A stretch of DNA of 64,000 nt from the NCBI GenBank assembly GCA_029721435.1, contig CM056576.1:65677876-65741875 (forward strand). The letters are read 5' to 3'. Numbering within the stretch: the first letter of the stretch is position 1; the number at the start of each line of letters is the position of its first letter. This DNA is from Gymnothorax reevesii. Taxonomy: Eukaryota; Chordata; Actinopteri; Anguilliformes; Muraenidae. The position numbers and the translations under genes were made by a program. Positions 43,226 to 54,640 of this stretch are shown here, in pieces. The notes under the pieces are model-generated. The model did no database searches, was not told the DNA's origin, and saw only the letters and a list, made by a program, of their open reading frames with translations.

Positions 43226-44549
43226 CACTGTGTCCCAAACGTTCATGCACCCCAACATGTTATGGGCAACCTGTCTGTCTCCAAAATGGATTGCACCTGG
43301 TCAACCAGGTGTTGTGAGTTTAATTTATTCATCTGTTTGCAAGAGGCCTATACATTTTTTGGTTGAACAAGGTGCATGTCACTGAGAGAACATTTTTTGA
43401 TAGTGCTGCCATGATGCCCAAACAAAAATCTGGAAAGGCTGCTCTTTTAGAGCCTCAGGTCCGTGCTCAAGCCATATCTTTACACGTGGCAGGGAAAGCT
43501 TGCAGGGAGGTAGCTCAAGACCTTAGCAGAAGCATACGATTGGTGAAGAAGTGGTGGCAGAGACTACAGAGTTGTGACTTCCATGAAGACGAGCCCCGTG
43601 CAGGTCACCGCCCCTCGGTCCTGAGTTCCAGGGCCAAGGACCTCATCCGAAAGGCTAAGGGAAAAAGAGACCAATCCTGCCGCAGACTCAGTCAAAGACT
43701 GAAGGATCTTGGAGAAGCAGTCTGAGAAGCCCATCTATCATTTTCTGACTGAGAAACTGGGTCTGAGAGCATCCAGAAGACAGCAGATTCCTCACCTTGC
43801 CAAACTGCAAAAGGATAAGCGGCTGGCTTCTGTAAAGAAGTATGCAACAATGACCCCAAGACACTGGGAAAACTGGGTTTTCCCTGATGAGCGCCCACTC
43901 TACTTATTATCAACTCCCAACAGCTAAAATGACTACTTCTACATGGACTTCCACCTTTTGAACAAGTTCACCGCCCATTGCATTGTCTGGGGGGCGATTT
44001 CATCTTCAGGACTGTTGGAGTTACATGTTGTTTCCCAGGGCACCACCATTGATGCTGAGTATTGTGTAAAGAACATTTTCCAGCCAGTGCTACTTCCCAT
44101 ACCCACCAGAAAAGAGAAATGCCCCACTGCTAGGGAGATGATCAACAGGCGTACGAAAATGGTTTTTGTGCAAGATGATGTCCCTGCACATTCTCGTATA
44201 ACTCAGCAGTGGAGTTCTGAGCAGCTTCCTTCCTTTTTGCCCAAAGAGGAATGGCCACCCAACTCCCTGGTCCTCAACCCGCTTGAGAACTGCTGGGGAA
44301 TCCTGAGCAGCCGGTCTTCCACAGCCCACCCCCAACCACCATGAAGCAGCTCAATGCGAGGGCTGTGTGGGAGTGGGGCAACACTGAGCCTTCCGTTCTA
44401 AACAACTTTGTGCATTATATGCACCACAGGCTGAGGGCAGTGATTAAGATGCAGGGGGGATACACTGGCTTTTGAATAAATGCATTCTGTTGAATATTCA
44501 CAATCTGAGTTTACTTTTTGTGTGGTGCATGAACTTTTAGGACACGGTG
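43226..44549 (+). mobile_element. Tc1-like transposon inserted in the satellite at TA
   Basis: The ends CACTGTGTCCCAAACGTTCA and, read inversely, CACCGTGTCCTAAAAGTTCA form ~28-bp TIRs. The 1,324-bp body carries one transposase pseudogene. The right flank has TA at 44550-44551; the left has TT at 43224-43225, a mutated TA. Removing the element joins AATATTC-TA-TATGAAGTG, which is the exact text of the neighbouring satellite unit at 43139-43156, so the insertion was clean. Confidence 0.9.
43411..44475 (+). pseudogene. Tc1-like transposase pseudogene, three lesions
   Basis: The frame from ATG at 43411 begins MMPKQKSGKAALLEPQVRAQ and includes the two helix-turn-helix units (VAQDLSRSIRLVKKWWQRLQ). 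A frameshift near 43705-43712 moves the reading to IYHFLTEKLGLRASR. A TAA at 43924-43926 interrupts it in frame, and a second frameshift near 44340 leads to the end RAVIKMQGGYTGF and TGA at 44473-44475. All three catalytic contexts remain: first Asp in WVFPDERPLY, second in VFVQDDVPAHS, Glu in LNPLENCW. At ~350 codons it is near full family length. It is young enough to read easily but not functional. Confidence 0.9.
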
Positions 44550-45030
44550 TATATGAAGTGTACTATGTGTCATGACAGCCCAACGGCTGGCAGAATTTCT
44601 CTTGAAGCTAAACACAAGAAATATTCTATGTGAGTGTACTACGTGTAGTGGCAGCCTGGCGGCTGGCACAATTTACCTTGAAGCCAAACACAAGAGAAAT
44701 ATTCTATGTGTTTACTAGTGTAGAGACACCCTGGTGGCTGGCACAATTTCTCTTGCAGCTAAATGCAAGGGAAACATTATATGTGAGACTGTGCTGAGAC
44801 AGCCCAGCAGCTGGTACAATTCTTTTGAAGTGTATATAAGTGTATATAATGAAATAATCTATGTGAAGTGTAGTATGTGTAGTGACAGCCCGGCTGCTGG
44901 TGCAATTTCTCTTGAAGACAAATACAAGAGAAATATTCTGTGTGAGGTGTATTTATGTTTAGTGATAGCCTGGCAGCTGGCACAAGTTCTCTTAATGTCA
45001 AATAGAAGAGAAATATTCTAAATGTAGTGA

Positions 45031-46160
45031 CAGTCCTCTCAAAGCAGATTCATGAGAATTATAATATGTGATTTGAAGAGTATAAGATGAAGGTTGCTAC
45101 CTTTAATGATTGAACTGTATGTTTTAGTGAATGACATGGCATGGGTACTGATCAGTGACACTTTGTGCCCTGTCAATGTGTATAGAAGTATTCTGAACGA
45201 TGCAGGAAACTGATGCAGGTATAAGAGTTAATTTAACATACAAAACATGGTAACAAGTTACATAATCTTACTCATTCATTTTAAGCTTCCACAATGTCTT
45301 TAATTCCTGGGTGAAGGTAAAGTTTGTGGCTGAAGATGTCCAATGTCCTGTGGCCTTTAATATTGTCATTAGGCCATGAGTGTTGCAGCTCGAATATGGA
45401 GTGAGAGAGGAATGTCGAGCTGAAAGAAAGGCCATTATACTGAAAATGAGGCAGAGCTGAGCAGCATACAGGAAAAGGTTTCCGAGCCTCTGTGAAGAAC
45501 AAGGCAACTCAATTGGTCACGATGCACTTCATAGTAAACCCTGATCTGAACCCCCTCTAAAGCAAGCCAGTGGCGACAGTGGCAAGGAAAAACTCCCTCT
45601 GTGGCTCAAATATGGGAAGAAACCTTGGGAGGAACCAGGCTTAAGAGGGGTGGTCCATTCTCCTCCGTCCCAGGGTATGAGTTTATGGTTGCCACAATGC
45701 GAAGGGGATTGTTGAAAAGCAGCCCAGGATTTGTAGTTTGCTGAATAGATGCCATGACCCAGACCATTTTGATGGTGGAGCAGCACTTGAGCAGAGGCCA
45801 GGTGGCGTTGATGGCAAAGACCAGCAGCAGCATGCTCAGGGCAGGGCCTGCCGTGGACATGGAGAGAACAAAAACCAGGAAATTACTGGAGAACACAGGG
45901 GAAAAGCAGTGTGAGTAATGTACCAGAGAATAATATTGCCTACTCCATAAAGTTGATATTAAAGAAAAAATATATATTGATACATACGTACTTATATACA
46001 TGCACACAAACACATGTCATGAATGAAAACTGTAAAGAGCCTTCTTGAATCTGAAAGCCGAGAAAACTATTAGAATCCCCCCAAAACCGATTGTGTTGCA
46101 AAACCCAAACACCAGAGGCTAATGACAGTGAGCCTGGAGCCATGACACTTAGAGTCAACC
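45031..46160 (-). other. Unassigned segment with open frames on the minus strand
   Basis: The frame 46013 to 45606 (135 residues) contains a hydrophobic stretch (ALSMLLLVFAINATWPLL) and then IVATINSYPGTEENGPPLL. The next ~130 bp, GGGAGTTTTTCCTTGCCACT on the minus strand, are of a type widespread in fish genomes, which suggests a repeat rather than a host gene. Two further short frames on the same strand lie at 45268-45507. I do not recognise a family and assign no function. Confidence 0.3.
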
Positions 46161-47343
46161 CAGCCTTTAACTGTGCCAGTTGCTAACGACATACTGAGCA
46201 GGCAGAGGCGAAGCAATCTGAATGAAATAAGTAGCAGACCACAAGCACTAGCTAGTTATGAAGCATTGGCAAAGTGCCGCATCATGGCATTGCTGAGTGT
46301 GCGCAAGATAAGGCGAAGCTTGAGTATGTGAGCTTGATGGCGGCAAGCACTCCAAGCAAAACATAGCAAACAAAATTTTAACCAAATTTGGGAGCAAGTG
46401 GATGACTATACAAGAACACTAGAGTGCAAACCTTCGCCAAAGCAGTACAGTCCAAATCTTTCTGAGAGGGAGAAAAGTTCGAGTGTCACAGGATTTCAAG
46501 GTGGCTGCCATGGATGCTATATTGTGTTACTGATCATGGTCAAAATCAGTTGGGTCCATCTCTGATGTAACAGTGACCCACCCACAAAATTTCAGAAATA
46601 TCTTCATTACATTTTGAGTTAAGTTGTTCACGAGCAAAACAGAGAAACAAATGGCGCCGATCACAAAACCTCCAACCAACTTCTTTTGATGGAGGTAGAT
46701 ACCGCCAATGATACAGCAGAAACGGAAACGAAAATACAATATTAGTCAATTACTGACAAGGCGGATCAATACCAGATTGATTTCAGAAACTAATGCCCGC
46801 TGGAATGGCTGCTCCAACTCTGATTCCGCAGCATACACAAGACTTTTTTTTTTCAAGATTCACTGAGCACACCAGAGCTAGTATTTGTTCTCAGTTTACT
46901 GGCACAAGGTGCATGCAATGCAGTTTGCAAATAGTTACCAGAACTTGCCACCAGGGGTGAAAGTAAGATTAGATTCTTGCAGAAACTGCTACTCAAAAAA
47001 TTTTTTTTAGAGATATTAAAGACTGCTCTTTACTGACTTTGAGATTCTTGAATTCTGTGAACATCCTTGAGTGCATGATGTATGATGTCAGACATGTAAT
47101 GCAATTTCTGGCAAAACATTTATTTTCAGGTAAAGTGCAAACATCATTTTTTGGGAAACAACAACAGGACAACTTCAACATCATTAAACAATGCAACAAT
47201 CTGTTCTTTTTTTCTGAAAATGCTGCTGCACTGTTCTGTGAGCTGAACATCTAGCTTACAGCCTACAGTAAATTTACACAAATAAAACATTAATCATAAT
47301 AACAACCCACTGTGGACTCTTGTGTTCTGATAAAGTAACATTG
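46161..47343. other. Dispersed-repeat fragment and unassigned sequence
   Basis: 46535-46700 (CAGTTGGGTCCATCTCTGAT, then AATTTCAGAAATATC, GTTCACGAGCAAAACAGA and CCTCCAACCAAC.TC) is of the kind that forms the non-coding tail of common fish repeats. Nothing else here is identifiable. Confidence 0.35.
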
Positions 47344-47528
47344 TCAGCCATTTTCAACAGAAGGATAGACTTCATGGCCCATCTCTGGTCTGTCTGCACC
47401 ATGTTGTTCTTCTGCATCTTCCTCCGTCTGTTCCTCAACTGCCACCGTTTTATCGTCTCTCTTTCCTTTAAACATGCAATCAATTTTTCTTTGACAGATT
47501 CCACTAAAAGTGTGACCAACTGGTCCCA
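47344..47528 (-). CDS. Weak candidate terminal exon, acidic C-terminus
   Basis: Reading left from a possible splice acceptor TACAG (minus strand, 47533-47529), one frame stays open to TGA at 47346-47344. It ends in a Glu/Asp-rich tail (VAVEEQTEEDAEEQHGA, then PSVENG). A second frame on the same strand is also open and longer (47274-47726), so the evidence is only compositional. There is no recognisable domain and no neighbouring exon. An old repeat is the main alternative. Confidence 0.2.
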
Positions 47529-47714
47529 CTGTACTTGATGACATAATAAATTAATGGTATAAATGTGGTTCATTTCATTGATAACATAAAAACAAATGTT
47601 TACACAAAGTTTTAGACCTAGATCACAGCAATTTTGGTTAAAAAAAAGTGAATTTAATAAATTTGGCCTTGTTGCTAATGTAACATGGACGTAAAATTGG
47701 TTTTCACAGAAAAG

Positions 47715-50455
47715 ATAACATAACATGAATGACGAGAACAGGCCAATCAGCCCAACTAGGCTTGCCAGTTTCTTTATCCTATTGTGAATATATCACTTCA
47801 GATACTCAATGACTCAGCAATATCTAGCTTTAGGTAAAGCCTGCTCTTGAAAACCCCCAAGGTCTCTGCCTCAACAATATGGTCAGGCAAGCTATTCCAC
47901 ATTCAAATTACTCTTTGGGTGAAGAAATATTTCTGAATATCAGTGCTAAATTTACCTTAGGTCAACTTCCATTTGAGACCGGGAGTTCTACTAACAACAC
48001 TTAGTCGAAGGAATCCTACATAATTCACATTGTTAATCCCTTTAACATATTCAAAGATCTCAATCAGATCACCCCTTAGTGTCCTTTTCCTAAGACTAAA
48101 GAGATTAAGGATCTTCAACCTCCTCTCATAAGCTTTCATCTTTTCTACCCGGAATTAGCTTAGTGGCTCATCTCTGAACTTTCTCTACAGCCTCTATATC
48201 TTTCTTAAAATATGGTCCCCAGAACTGTACACAATACTCAATACAGATGCGGTCTGACGAATAAGTTGTACAAAAGAAGCATCACCTCCTTGGATATGTA
48301 CTCCATACTTTTGGCAATGTATCCCAGCATACGATTGGCTTTTTTAACTGCTACAGCACAATGGCTAGAGCCAGTGAGGGTTTGGTCAACAATCACTCCC
48401 AGTTCTTTCTCGTGTGGAGCACATTCCAGTTTTAAACCTCCCATGAAGTAATCCCGTCTAATGTTTTTATTACCTACATGTACAACTTTACATTTCGCTG
48501 CATGAAATTTCATTTGCCACATTTATGCCCAATTCTGGATTCTATCCAAATCATCCTGAATCACTTTAGTGGACTCTAAACTATTCGCAAAATTTCCCAA
48601 TGTAGTATCATCTGCAAATTTAGCTAATCTGCTCTCAACATTCCTATGACGGTCAAACCATGTTGGTATCTCTGAAGATATTGCTACGGTCCAGCTGATC
48701 TTTTATGATAGATTCCAATATTTTGCACGCAATGCAAGTTAAACTGACTGGCCTGTAATTTCCTGGCTCAGTACGGTCCCTTTTCTTATATATGGCATTA
48801 TATTGCCCTGTTTCCAATCATTTGGTATTTCTCCAGTTTCTAAAGACCGTCTGAAGATGGTGGATAGCGGGTTAAAAATGATCTCACTAACTTCCCTGAG
48901 CACTCTAGGATTTAAGCCATTAGGACCTGCCGCCTTATCTGCCTATAGTTTATGCTGCTTGTCTAATACTTCGTTATCCCTAACCTCAATTTCCGTTAAA
49001 TAATTTTTAGCATTTGGCATGCCCTCTGGCCGAATAAAGACCCACTCTGAGGTAAAATTCTCACCAAAGTAACTGTTTAAGGTATCCGCAATATCCTTGT
49101 TATCATATAGCAGCGATCCATTTTTATTCTTTATGCACTTAACCTGCTCTTTAACTTTCCTTTTTCTGCTACAGTACTGAAAGAAGTGCTTAGGGTTAGT
49201 TTTTGCCCCCTCTGTAATTTGTTTTTCATTCCTTGGATCTTTTTTGACCACAGCCCGCATTTTACAGTGTTCAGCCTTAGTGTTCTTATTGTTATTCTTT
49301 ATGTACATCTTATAAAGATTTCTCTTTTCCCTCAAAGTGCTATGAATACTTGTGGTCATCCACTGAGGATTCTGCTTTTTCAGCTTACTTTAGAACACCT
49401 TTGGAATTAATTTGTATTGTGAATCAAGTAAACCCCCCTTAAATCTTTCCCACATCTCATTTACAGACTCACAGTCCAGGAGCGTCTCCCATGTTATTTC
49501 ATTTAGATATGAGCGCATCCTGTTAAAGTTTTTGTTTTTGAATACACCTTTTTAACTTCCCATGAAACATCAAAATTAACAGCAGAGTGATCACTTGTCC
49601 CAAGTGGCTCCAGTTCCTCAACATTGCTTATTCTATCTGGGTCATTACAGAGCACTAAGTCTAAAATTCCCTACTCTTTTGTATGTTTATTAACATGATT
49701 CTTTGGTGCAGTATCATTTATAACATCCAGAAATTTTTCCTCCGACCTACCCTGTCCTTTCACCATTTCCCACTCAATACCAGGAAAATTTAAGTTTCCA
49801 ATAACAATAGTCCCTCCACCTCTACAAGCTTGCGTAATCCTCTTAAAAAGCATTTCATTGACTGTCCAAAGCTGGTGGTCGATAACATACACCTATGTTT
49901 AAGCCTGTCATGTGTTCGCCGATGAGACTGACCCAGATATCTTCACAGGGCAAAGAAAGTTCCATTTCGGGAATTTAATGTACATTTACGTTTTCATTCA
50001 CACAGAGTGCTACACCCCCTCCTCGCCTATTACATCTATCCTTCCTAAAAAGCTTATAAACTTCTGTAATATAGCTATCTTCATCCTCTTCACTAAGCCA
50101 TGTTTCCGCAATCCCAACTATGTCATAGCCCTCATTGATCATAAAGGCCTCAAGTTCTGGAAATTTATTTTTATATGCTTCTTGCATTTAAATAAAAACA
50201 TTTCAGGTTATTACGAATGCTCTTCCCCTTCGATTTCCCATGTGCCCCCTGTTCCAAGCCCCTTACTACCCTTTGTTGCTTTAAAAGTATATCATCAATA
50301 GAACATGCAATTCTGTCAGCTTCCATCAGGGCAGTCTGCACTTCCCTATGTGTAAGACTCACTGACCTCCCTGCCCCCCAAGTCCCTAATTTAAATAAAC
50401 CTGTGCTACCCTCAACATACCCAGTGCAAAAAGGTACCCCTCCGGTTCAGGTGTA
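47715..50455 (-). mobile_element. CR1-type LINE, nearly full span, degraded
   Basis: In order on the minus strand: 5' leader (50455-50360), APE-type endonuclease (50360-49670), linker (49360-48940), RT (48940-48560) and C-terminal region (48520-47760). A 3' end with GGGCTGATTGGCCTGTTCTC runs into ATGTTATGTTATCTT repeats near 47715. The order and the C-terminal text are those of CR1/L2-group LINEs in vertebrates. Frames are broken in many places. Confidence 0.8.
47950..50362 (-). pseudogene. CR1-type ORF2 pseudogene (endonuclease and RT)
   Basis: Endonuclease motifs: FYLNARSI near 50175, YDIVGIAETWLS near 50115, RRGGGVALCVN near 50010 and GTIVIGNLNFPGIEW near 49805. The linker has LNSYFGENFTSEWVFIRPEG near 49060. 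RT parts: AAGPNGLNPRVLREV near 48910, the FADDT version of the catalytic box near 48620, and then HAAKCKVVHVGNKN. About 100 or more residues of the RT fingers and palm are missing at a junction near 48662, where ISEIPTWF-type text jumps to the segment before the catalytic box. The C-terminus has LLLYNLFVRPHL near 48250 and ERRLKILNLFSLRKRTLRGD near 48100. It is inactive. Confidence 0.8.
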
Positions 50456-50760
50456 CCCCGATAAGATAAGAAACATTTTATTGAATTATGTGGGGTACTT
50501 TGTCCTCTGCATTTGACCCATCCTATGCAGCCACAGAGCAGCACCTGGGGACCAACTCCCGTTCTCGAGCCAGTTCCTTAGTCATGGGTGCTGGTTGTTC
50601 CTATGATGCTTGTTTTTTGTTGTTGGGGGAAACCGGAGTTACCGGAGACAACCCACGGGAAGAACATGCAAACTCCACACAAAAAAGCCCCAGGCCGGAA
50701 TCGAACACACGACCTTCTTGCTGTTAGGCAACAGTGCTAACCACTATACCACCGTCCACC
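50456..50760 (-). mobile_element. tRNA-headed SINE
   Basis: On the minus strand the head has an A-box-like TGGTATAGTGGTTAGC (50751-50736) and a B-box-like GTGTGTTCGATTCCGGC (50710-50694), spaced as in tRNA. A body follows with GTTTGCATGTTCTTCCCGTG and GTCTCCGG, a layout common to fish SINEs, and a tail through GGACAAAGTACCCCACATAA to TTTCTTATCTTATC. It directly adjoins the 5' side of the LINE. No clean TSD is visible. Confidence 0.8.
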
Positions 50761-51773
50761 CTGACTGAACTCCGACGTGCCGACCAAACTCAAACGGTGA
50801 CAAGATTTCCTAAGCCAACGCCAATAATGGCACGATGAGCAGAGAAAAGGGGAGGCACACCAGTGACCAACCCGCTACTCCACAATAAGCAAGGCTCTGT
50901 TAAAGCCTGGATACCTACTCTTGAACAGTGCCCTGAAATGCAGTTTTTACCCGAGATTATTTTGTGGCAATCCAATTCATACACTGGATAATGAGTCAAT
51001 CCTGCCCACTCATTTCCATGTTCCTCAACCACCTTGGAGTTCTGAGAGGAAGGAGGGACACTTTTTGGGCCACCCTGTAGTATGGATGTGCCAACCCCTT
51101 TAAGTCAAACCAAGGTTGGCTTCATCCATCCAGGAATTGGAGTGAACTTGTCCATATTCTAAACTCGACTTGAAAATTCAATAACTGATCCGGGTGTGCT
51201 ATCTAGTGAGAGAATATAGTAACCGAGTGCATAAATCTGTAGCTTCGTGTCCACTAGCGGACACAACCATACAAAAGGGTTTAAATACCCTGCCAGCAGC
51301 TGCCAAATCTCATTCACAGTAGTGCTGTACTGAGATTACAGGTTGTTGCTAACATTATTACTGTAGACGGAAATTTTTACCTTTTTGATAAGGGACACAA
51401 ACGCGAGAGAGAGAAAATTCTGGAAGGTCAGGAAATTAACATGCCTTCACTTTTGCGCTTTAACCCGCTTTTAGACTACCGGTTGTTCTAAATGGGGACT
51501 TCAATGTGGAATGCAGAGCGAATGTCACCACCACAAATCGGGAATATAGCGTATGCAAATGAGTCTTGAATATGACTCATGCTGCATATTAATTTTCTGC
51601 CGTATGATCAAGGTCCGATATTACAAATCATTATGAGAACCTGAGCAACAAAATCTGCTGTAATGCTATTGTATGCAGCTGTTGATCGCTCCAACAGAAA
51701 GGGAAACTCAGACCTTCCCGTGGGCATAAGCTTGCCCCAGTGAACATCCCTTTACAACAATTGAATCCTTGAG
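50761..51773. other. No gene recognised
   Basis: Short frames without motifs. GTGTCCACTAGCGGACAC near 51249 is a perfect 18-bp palindrome with no further context. Confidence 0.4.
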
Positions 51774-51979
51774 TTTCCAAAGGGCCCAACTCCAAGGAAC
51801 ACTCTTTTTCAAAAAAGGGCAAAAAATCTTTTTTTGTCCATGCTATGACCCATGTATTTTTAGTTTATTTCTTTACAAGAGAGTCATTGGGATAAGTTTG
51901 GCTGAAATTTCAAGAAAGTTCCCCTTTTTGTTATAAGGCCTGCAGACCTCTAATTCATTGGAGTTGGGCCCTTTGGAAA
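51774..51979. mobile_element. ~206-bp MITE-like element with 21-bp TIRs
   Basis: TTTCCAAAGGGCCCAACTCC at 51774 and its inverse complement ending at 51979 are exact over 21 bp. The interior is T-rich and non-coding. Flanking text (CCTTGAG / TTCAGTG) shows no clear duplication, so the superfamily is unknown. Confidence 0.6.
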
Positions 51980-52197
51980 TTCAGTGATTCAGTCATTAGC
52001 TCTGGCTTGCTCTCAAATCACTTTCCTTTATTAATAAATTTTATAATTGAAGTATTGGGTTGCCAGATTATTGACTCTGGCATATTCTATTCCTTTTAGG
52101 TCTCCTTTATAGGTGAAGTTTTTAATTTATTAAATCTTGCACTTTTAGACTTCGACTTGATCGGAGCATCAAACCGACAACATACTTTGAGCTCTTA

Positions 52198-53243
52198 TGT
52201 TGTGATTCGGCCTTGCCTTGCCATGTTTGTTCTGACTGCTTCATGTGTATTTTGATCTTTGCCTTGTCTGACCATTTCTTTAGATATGTCTATTTTATTC
52301 CAGTCCATGTTTTGATTTTTCCATGCATTGCACTTTGTCTCCCCCTCTCTGGTCCTTGGTCTTGTCTTTGCTCACAGCCCCAGTTATGCATGCCACTCCT
52401 TCAGGTGATTTAATGGTTTCTGGGTTTCAATCTTCCCTCCCCATCTCGTTTACTTCCTTCCCCTAGCTTTTTCTATATTACTAACACACACTAACAGTTT
52501 GTTGTTTTTACTAATTTACTAACCAAGACTAACATTGTATAAAAGACTAACTTACTAACGAGCACTCAGGATTGCATAGCTGCACTTACTAATTGATTAA
52601 AAAGCTCTCAGCAGTCGCCCTATCTAATCTTTGCCCCTAGTCTCTCCCTAATCTTCGCGGCTGCATTTCAGTGGAATCTCCACACCTTCTTATGTTTTCC
52701 TTTCTCTCAGCACGGTAGAACTCCTTGACCGGAGCTGTGTCTTTGTCTATAGGTTTGTCCTGTGATCCTTGTCCGCGTTTTGGCTTCTGCCAATTTCATG
52801 TGATTAGGTTCTTCCTAATGTGTTGCTCCCTCGTATCAGTCTCACTGCTTTCACCTGTGTTCTGTTATCATGCGACCTCCCTGAAACGTATATTAGATGT
52901 CTCTTCACAGCACTGCTTTGTCAGATCGTTCTCTCATGCCATGTTCATTTCGCCTTGTTCCCATTGTGATTATCTTTCTGACTGGACCGTCCTTGACATT
53001 CGATTTTTTGCCTACTCCCTGTACTTCGTCGGCTTCTTGTGTTTTGAACCTTTTTTGTCTGACTTTGATTTTTGTGATTGGTGCCCTAGTTACGATTCTG
53101 GATTTCGCCCATTGGATTCTGATTTTGGATTGTGGACTCTGTACTGTTGCCAGCTCTGTTGGGGATTTTCCCCCGTCAGAAATAAAGGCTCCTTTTTGCA
53201 TTTTACTGGTTCTTGCGTGTGGTCCATTTAGTAAAACCTCACA
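52198..53243 (+). mobile_element. Solo LTR, family B, with perfect 5-bp TSD
   Basis: It starts TGTTGTGATTCGGCC and ends AAACCTCACA, 1,046 bp. TCTTA precedes it (52193-52197) and follows it (53244-53248). It shares the family core and the GACTGGACCGTCCTTGACAT block. AAATAAAGGC near 53181 is the likely polyadenylation signal. The open frame 52725-53231 lies wholly in the LTR, has an opposite-strand frame beside it and no domain; I do not call it a gene. Confidence 0.9.
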
Positions 53244-53559
53244 TCTTAGTCATTAAATTGCAGTTGCCTGAGGTGATTAATATTACAGTTAGAGTTCATC
53301 CTTCTGGGTGATCTTAACTGGGACTGGCGTACTTGTTTGTCAGAATGTTTGTCAAGAATTGTGTAACTCGCTGCACGTAGTAAAATGTAAAGGCCACACC
53401 CCAAAGAATTAAGAGATTCCACTCTATTAAATTTAATTTTATGTAATACACCTCATAAATGTACATCAACCAGCATTTTCTGCAATGACGTCAGGGGTCA
53501 CTGCAATTCCTTGTGTAAGAAATACAAAAACCCCAAAAGTAAAACCCTGTTTTATTTTT

Positions 53560-54640
53560 AAGACAGTTAAAAAATTTTACAGACCAAGCTTTCTTGCATG
53601 ATCTGCATGCTAGTGATATAAATAGAATTACCCTGATTCCTGATGTCGACTTGGCTTGGGAATATTTCCATTCAATATTTTTGTCAATCACTCATAAACA
53701 TGTCCCCGTAAAAAAATTCAGAATCAGTGGTAGGGACAACCCCTGGTTTTCAGATCACCTGGCAAGACTAATTTGCCAAAGAAATAAAGCTTAGGCTCAG
53801 GCTAGATCATCAAATTCCTCTGCTGACCGGACATCATTAAGAGCTCTTAAAAACAAATGCACTTCATATATCAGGAAATCCAAATCAGCTTCCTTTTTGA
53901 AATCTGTTACAAAGGATTTAACTTAATCCTCAAAATTCTGGAAATTAATAAAATCTTTGTCAGGCCCAGTCTCTACTTCAAGCCTTCCAGAATGCATTGT
54001 GGTTGACTCAGAGGAAATTAAGGATAAAACGGCCATGGTAAATAAGTTTAATGCCCACTTTATCTGTGCTGGATCAGTATTTGACAGTACAAGAGTACAA
54101 GAGTTTGGGCACATTTGATTTCCTATCTATAGCTGTTGTTGAAGTATGTAAAGCAAAATGCATTGATATTCAAAATCTGAAGGTCCTAACGGGCTAAATC
54201 CTCATCATTTAAAGGTAGCAGCTGACTTGATAGCTCAGCCCATTGCCCACATTTTTAACTTAAGTCTGTCCTCCAACTCAGTTCCTGAAACCTATGTACT
54301 CCTCTTGAGGAGATGCATATGAGTTAAATAATTATCATCGTCCAATCTCAGTTCTTGCAGAAATTCTAGAATCCCTTGTGATTCTGCAGCTACAGCAGTT
54401 CCTACTCGAAAACAAGATCTTGAGTTCACACAAATCTGGGTTTAGAACTAGCCACAGCACCATCACAGCTTCAGTGGCGGTAATAAATAACATCATAAAT
54501 GCTCATGATAAAAAGCAACATTGTGCAGCCTTATTTGTTGATATATCTAAGGCATTTGACTCTGTGGACCATGAATTATTGCTCAGCGAGCTCAGTAATG
54601 TTGGATTTAATCCAAACACTACACTGTGGTTTAAAAATGA
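53560..54640 (+). pseudogene. LINE fragment: end of endonuclease and start of RT
   Basis: 53594-53794 reads RITLIPDVDLAWEYFHSIFL then GRDNPWFSDHLARLICQRNK, the post-endonuclease linker of L2/CR1-type fish LINEs. Family text continues out of frame (basic SNSSADR-type linker near 53810, GLNPHHLKVAADLIAQPI near 54195). RT begins at 54378-54640 with ILSSHKSGFRTSHSTITAS and the catalytic-Asp segment LFVDISKAFDSVDHELLLSE. It ends at GFNPNTTLWFKN, before the second catalytic box, where a reverse LTR starts. Multiple stops and frameshifts are present. Confidence 0.8.

Larger units (their letters stand above)
39100..45030. repeat. ~80-bp satellite array in four blocks
   Basis: The unit reads approximately GTGTACTATGTGTAGTGACA, GCCCGGCGGCTGGCACAA, TTTCTCTTGAAGCCAAATAC, AAGAGAAATATTCTATGTGA. 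Blocks are at ~39100-39352, ~42340-42473, ~43083-43225 and ~44550-45030, about a dozen units in all. Intervening DNA is an LTR retrotransposon, an LTR-like segment and a Tc1-like transposon. Units differ by 5-20%, so the array is not freshly amplified. Confidence 0.85.

Noticed and set aside
39100..45030. Regularly spaced repeats that could suggest a CRISPR array
   Set aside because: Units are contiguous ~80-bp satellite copies without unique spacers, in a eukaryotic repeat context. The minisatellites at 21582 and 28255 fail for the same reason.
52725..53231. 168-codon open frame
   Set aside because: It lies wholly within a solo LTR bounded by perfect TSDs, overlaps open frames on the other strand and other register, and has no domain.
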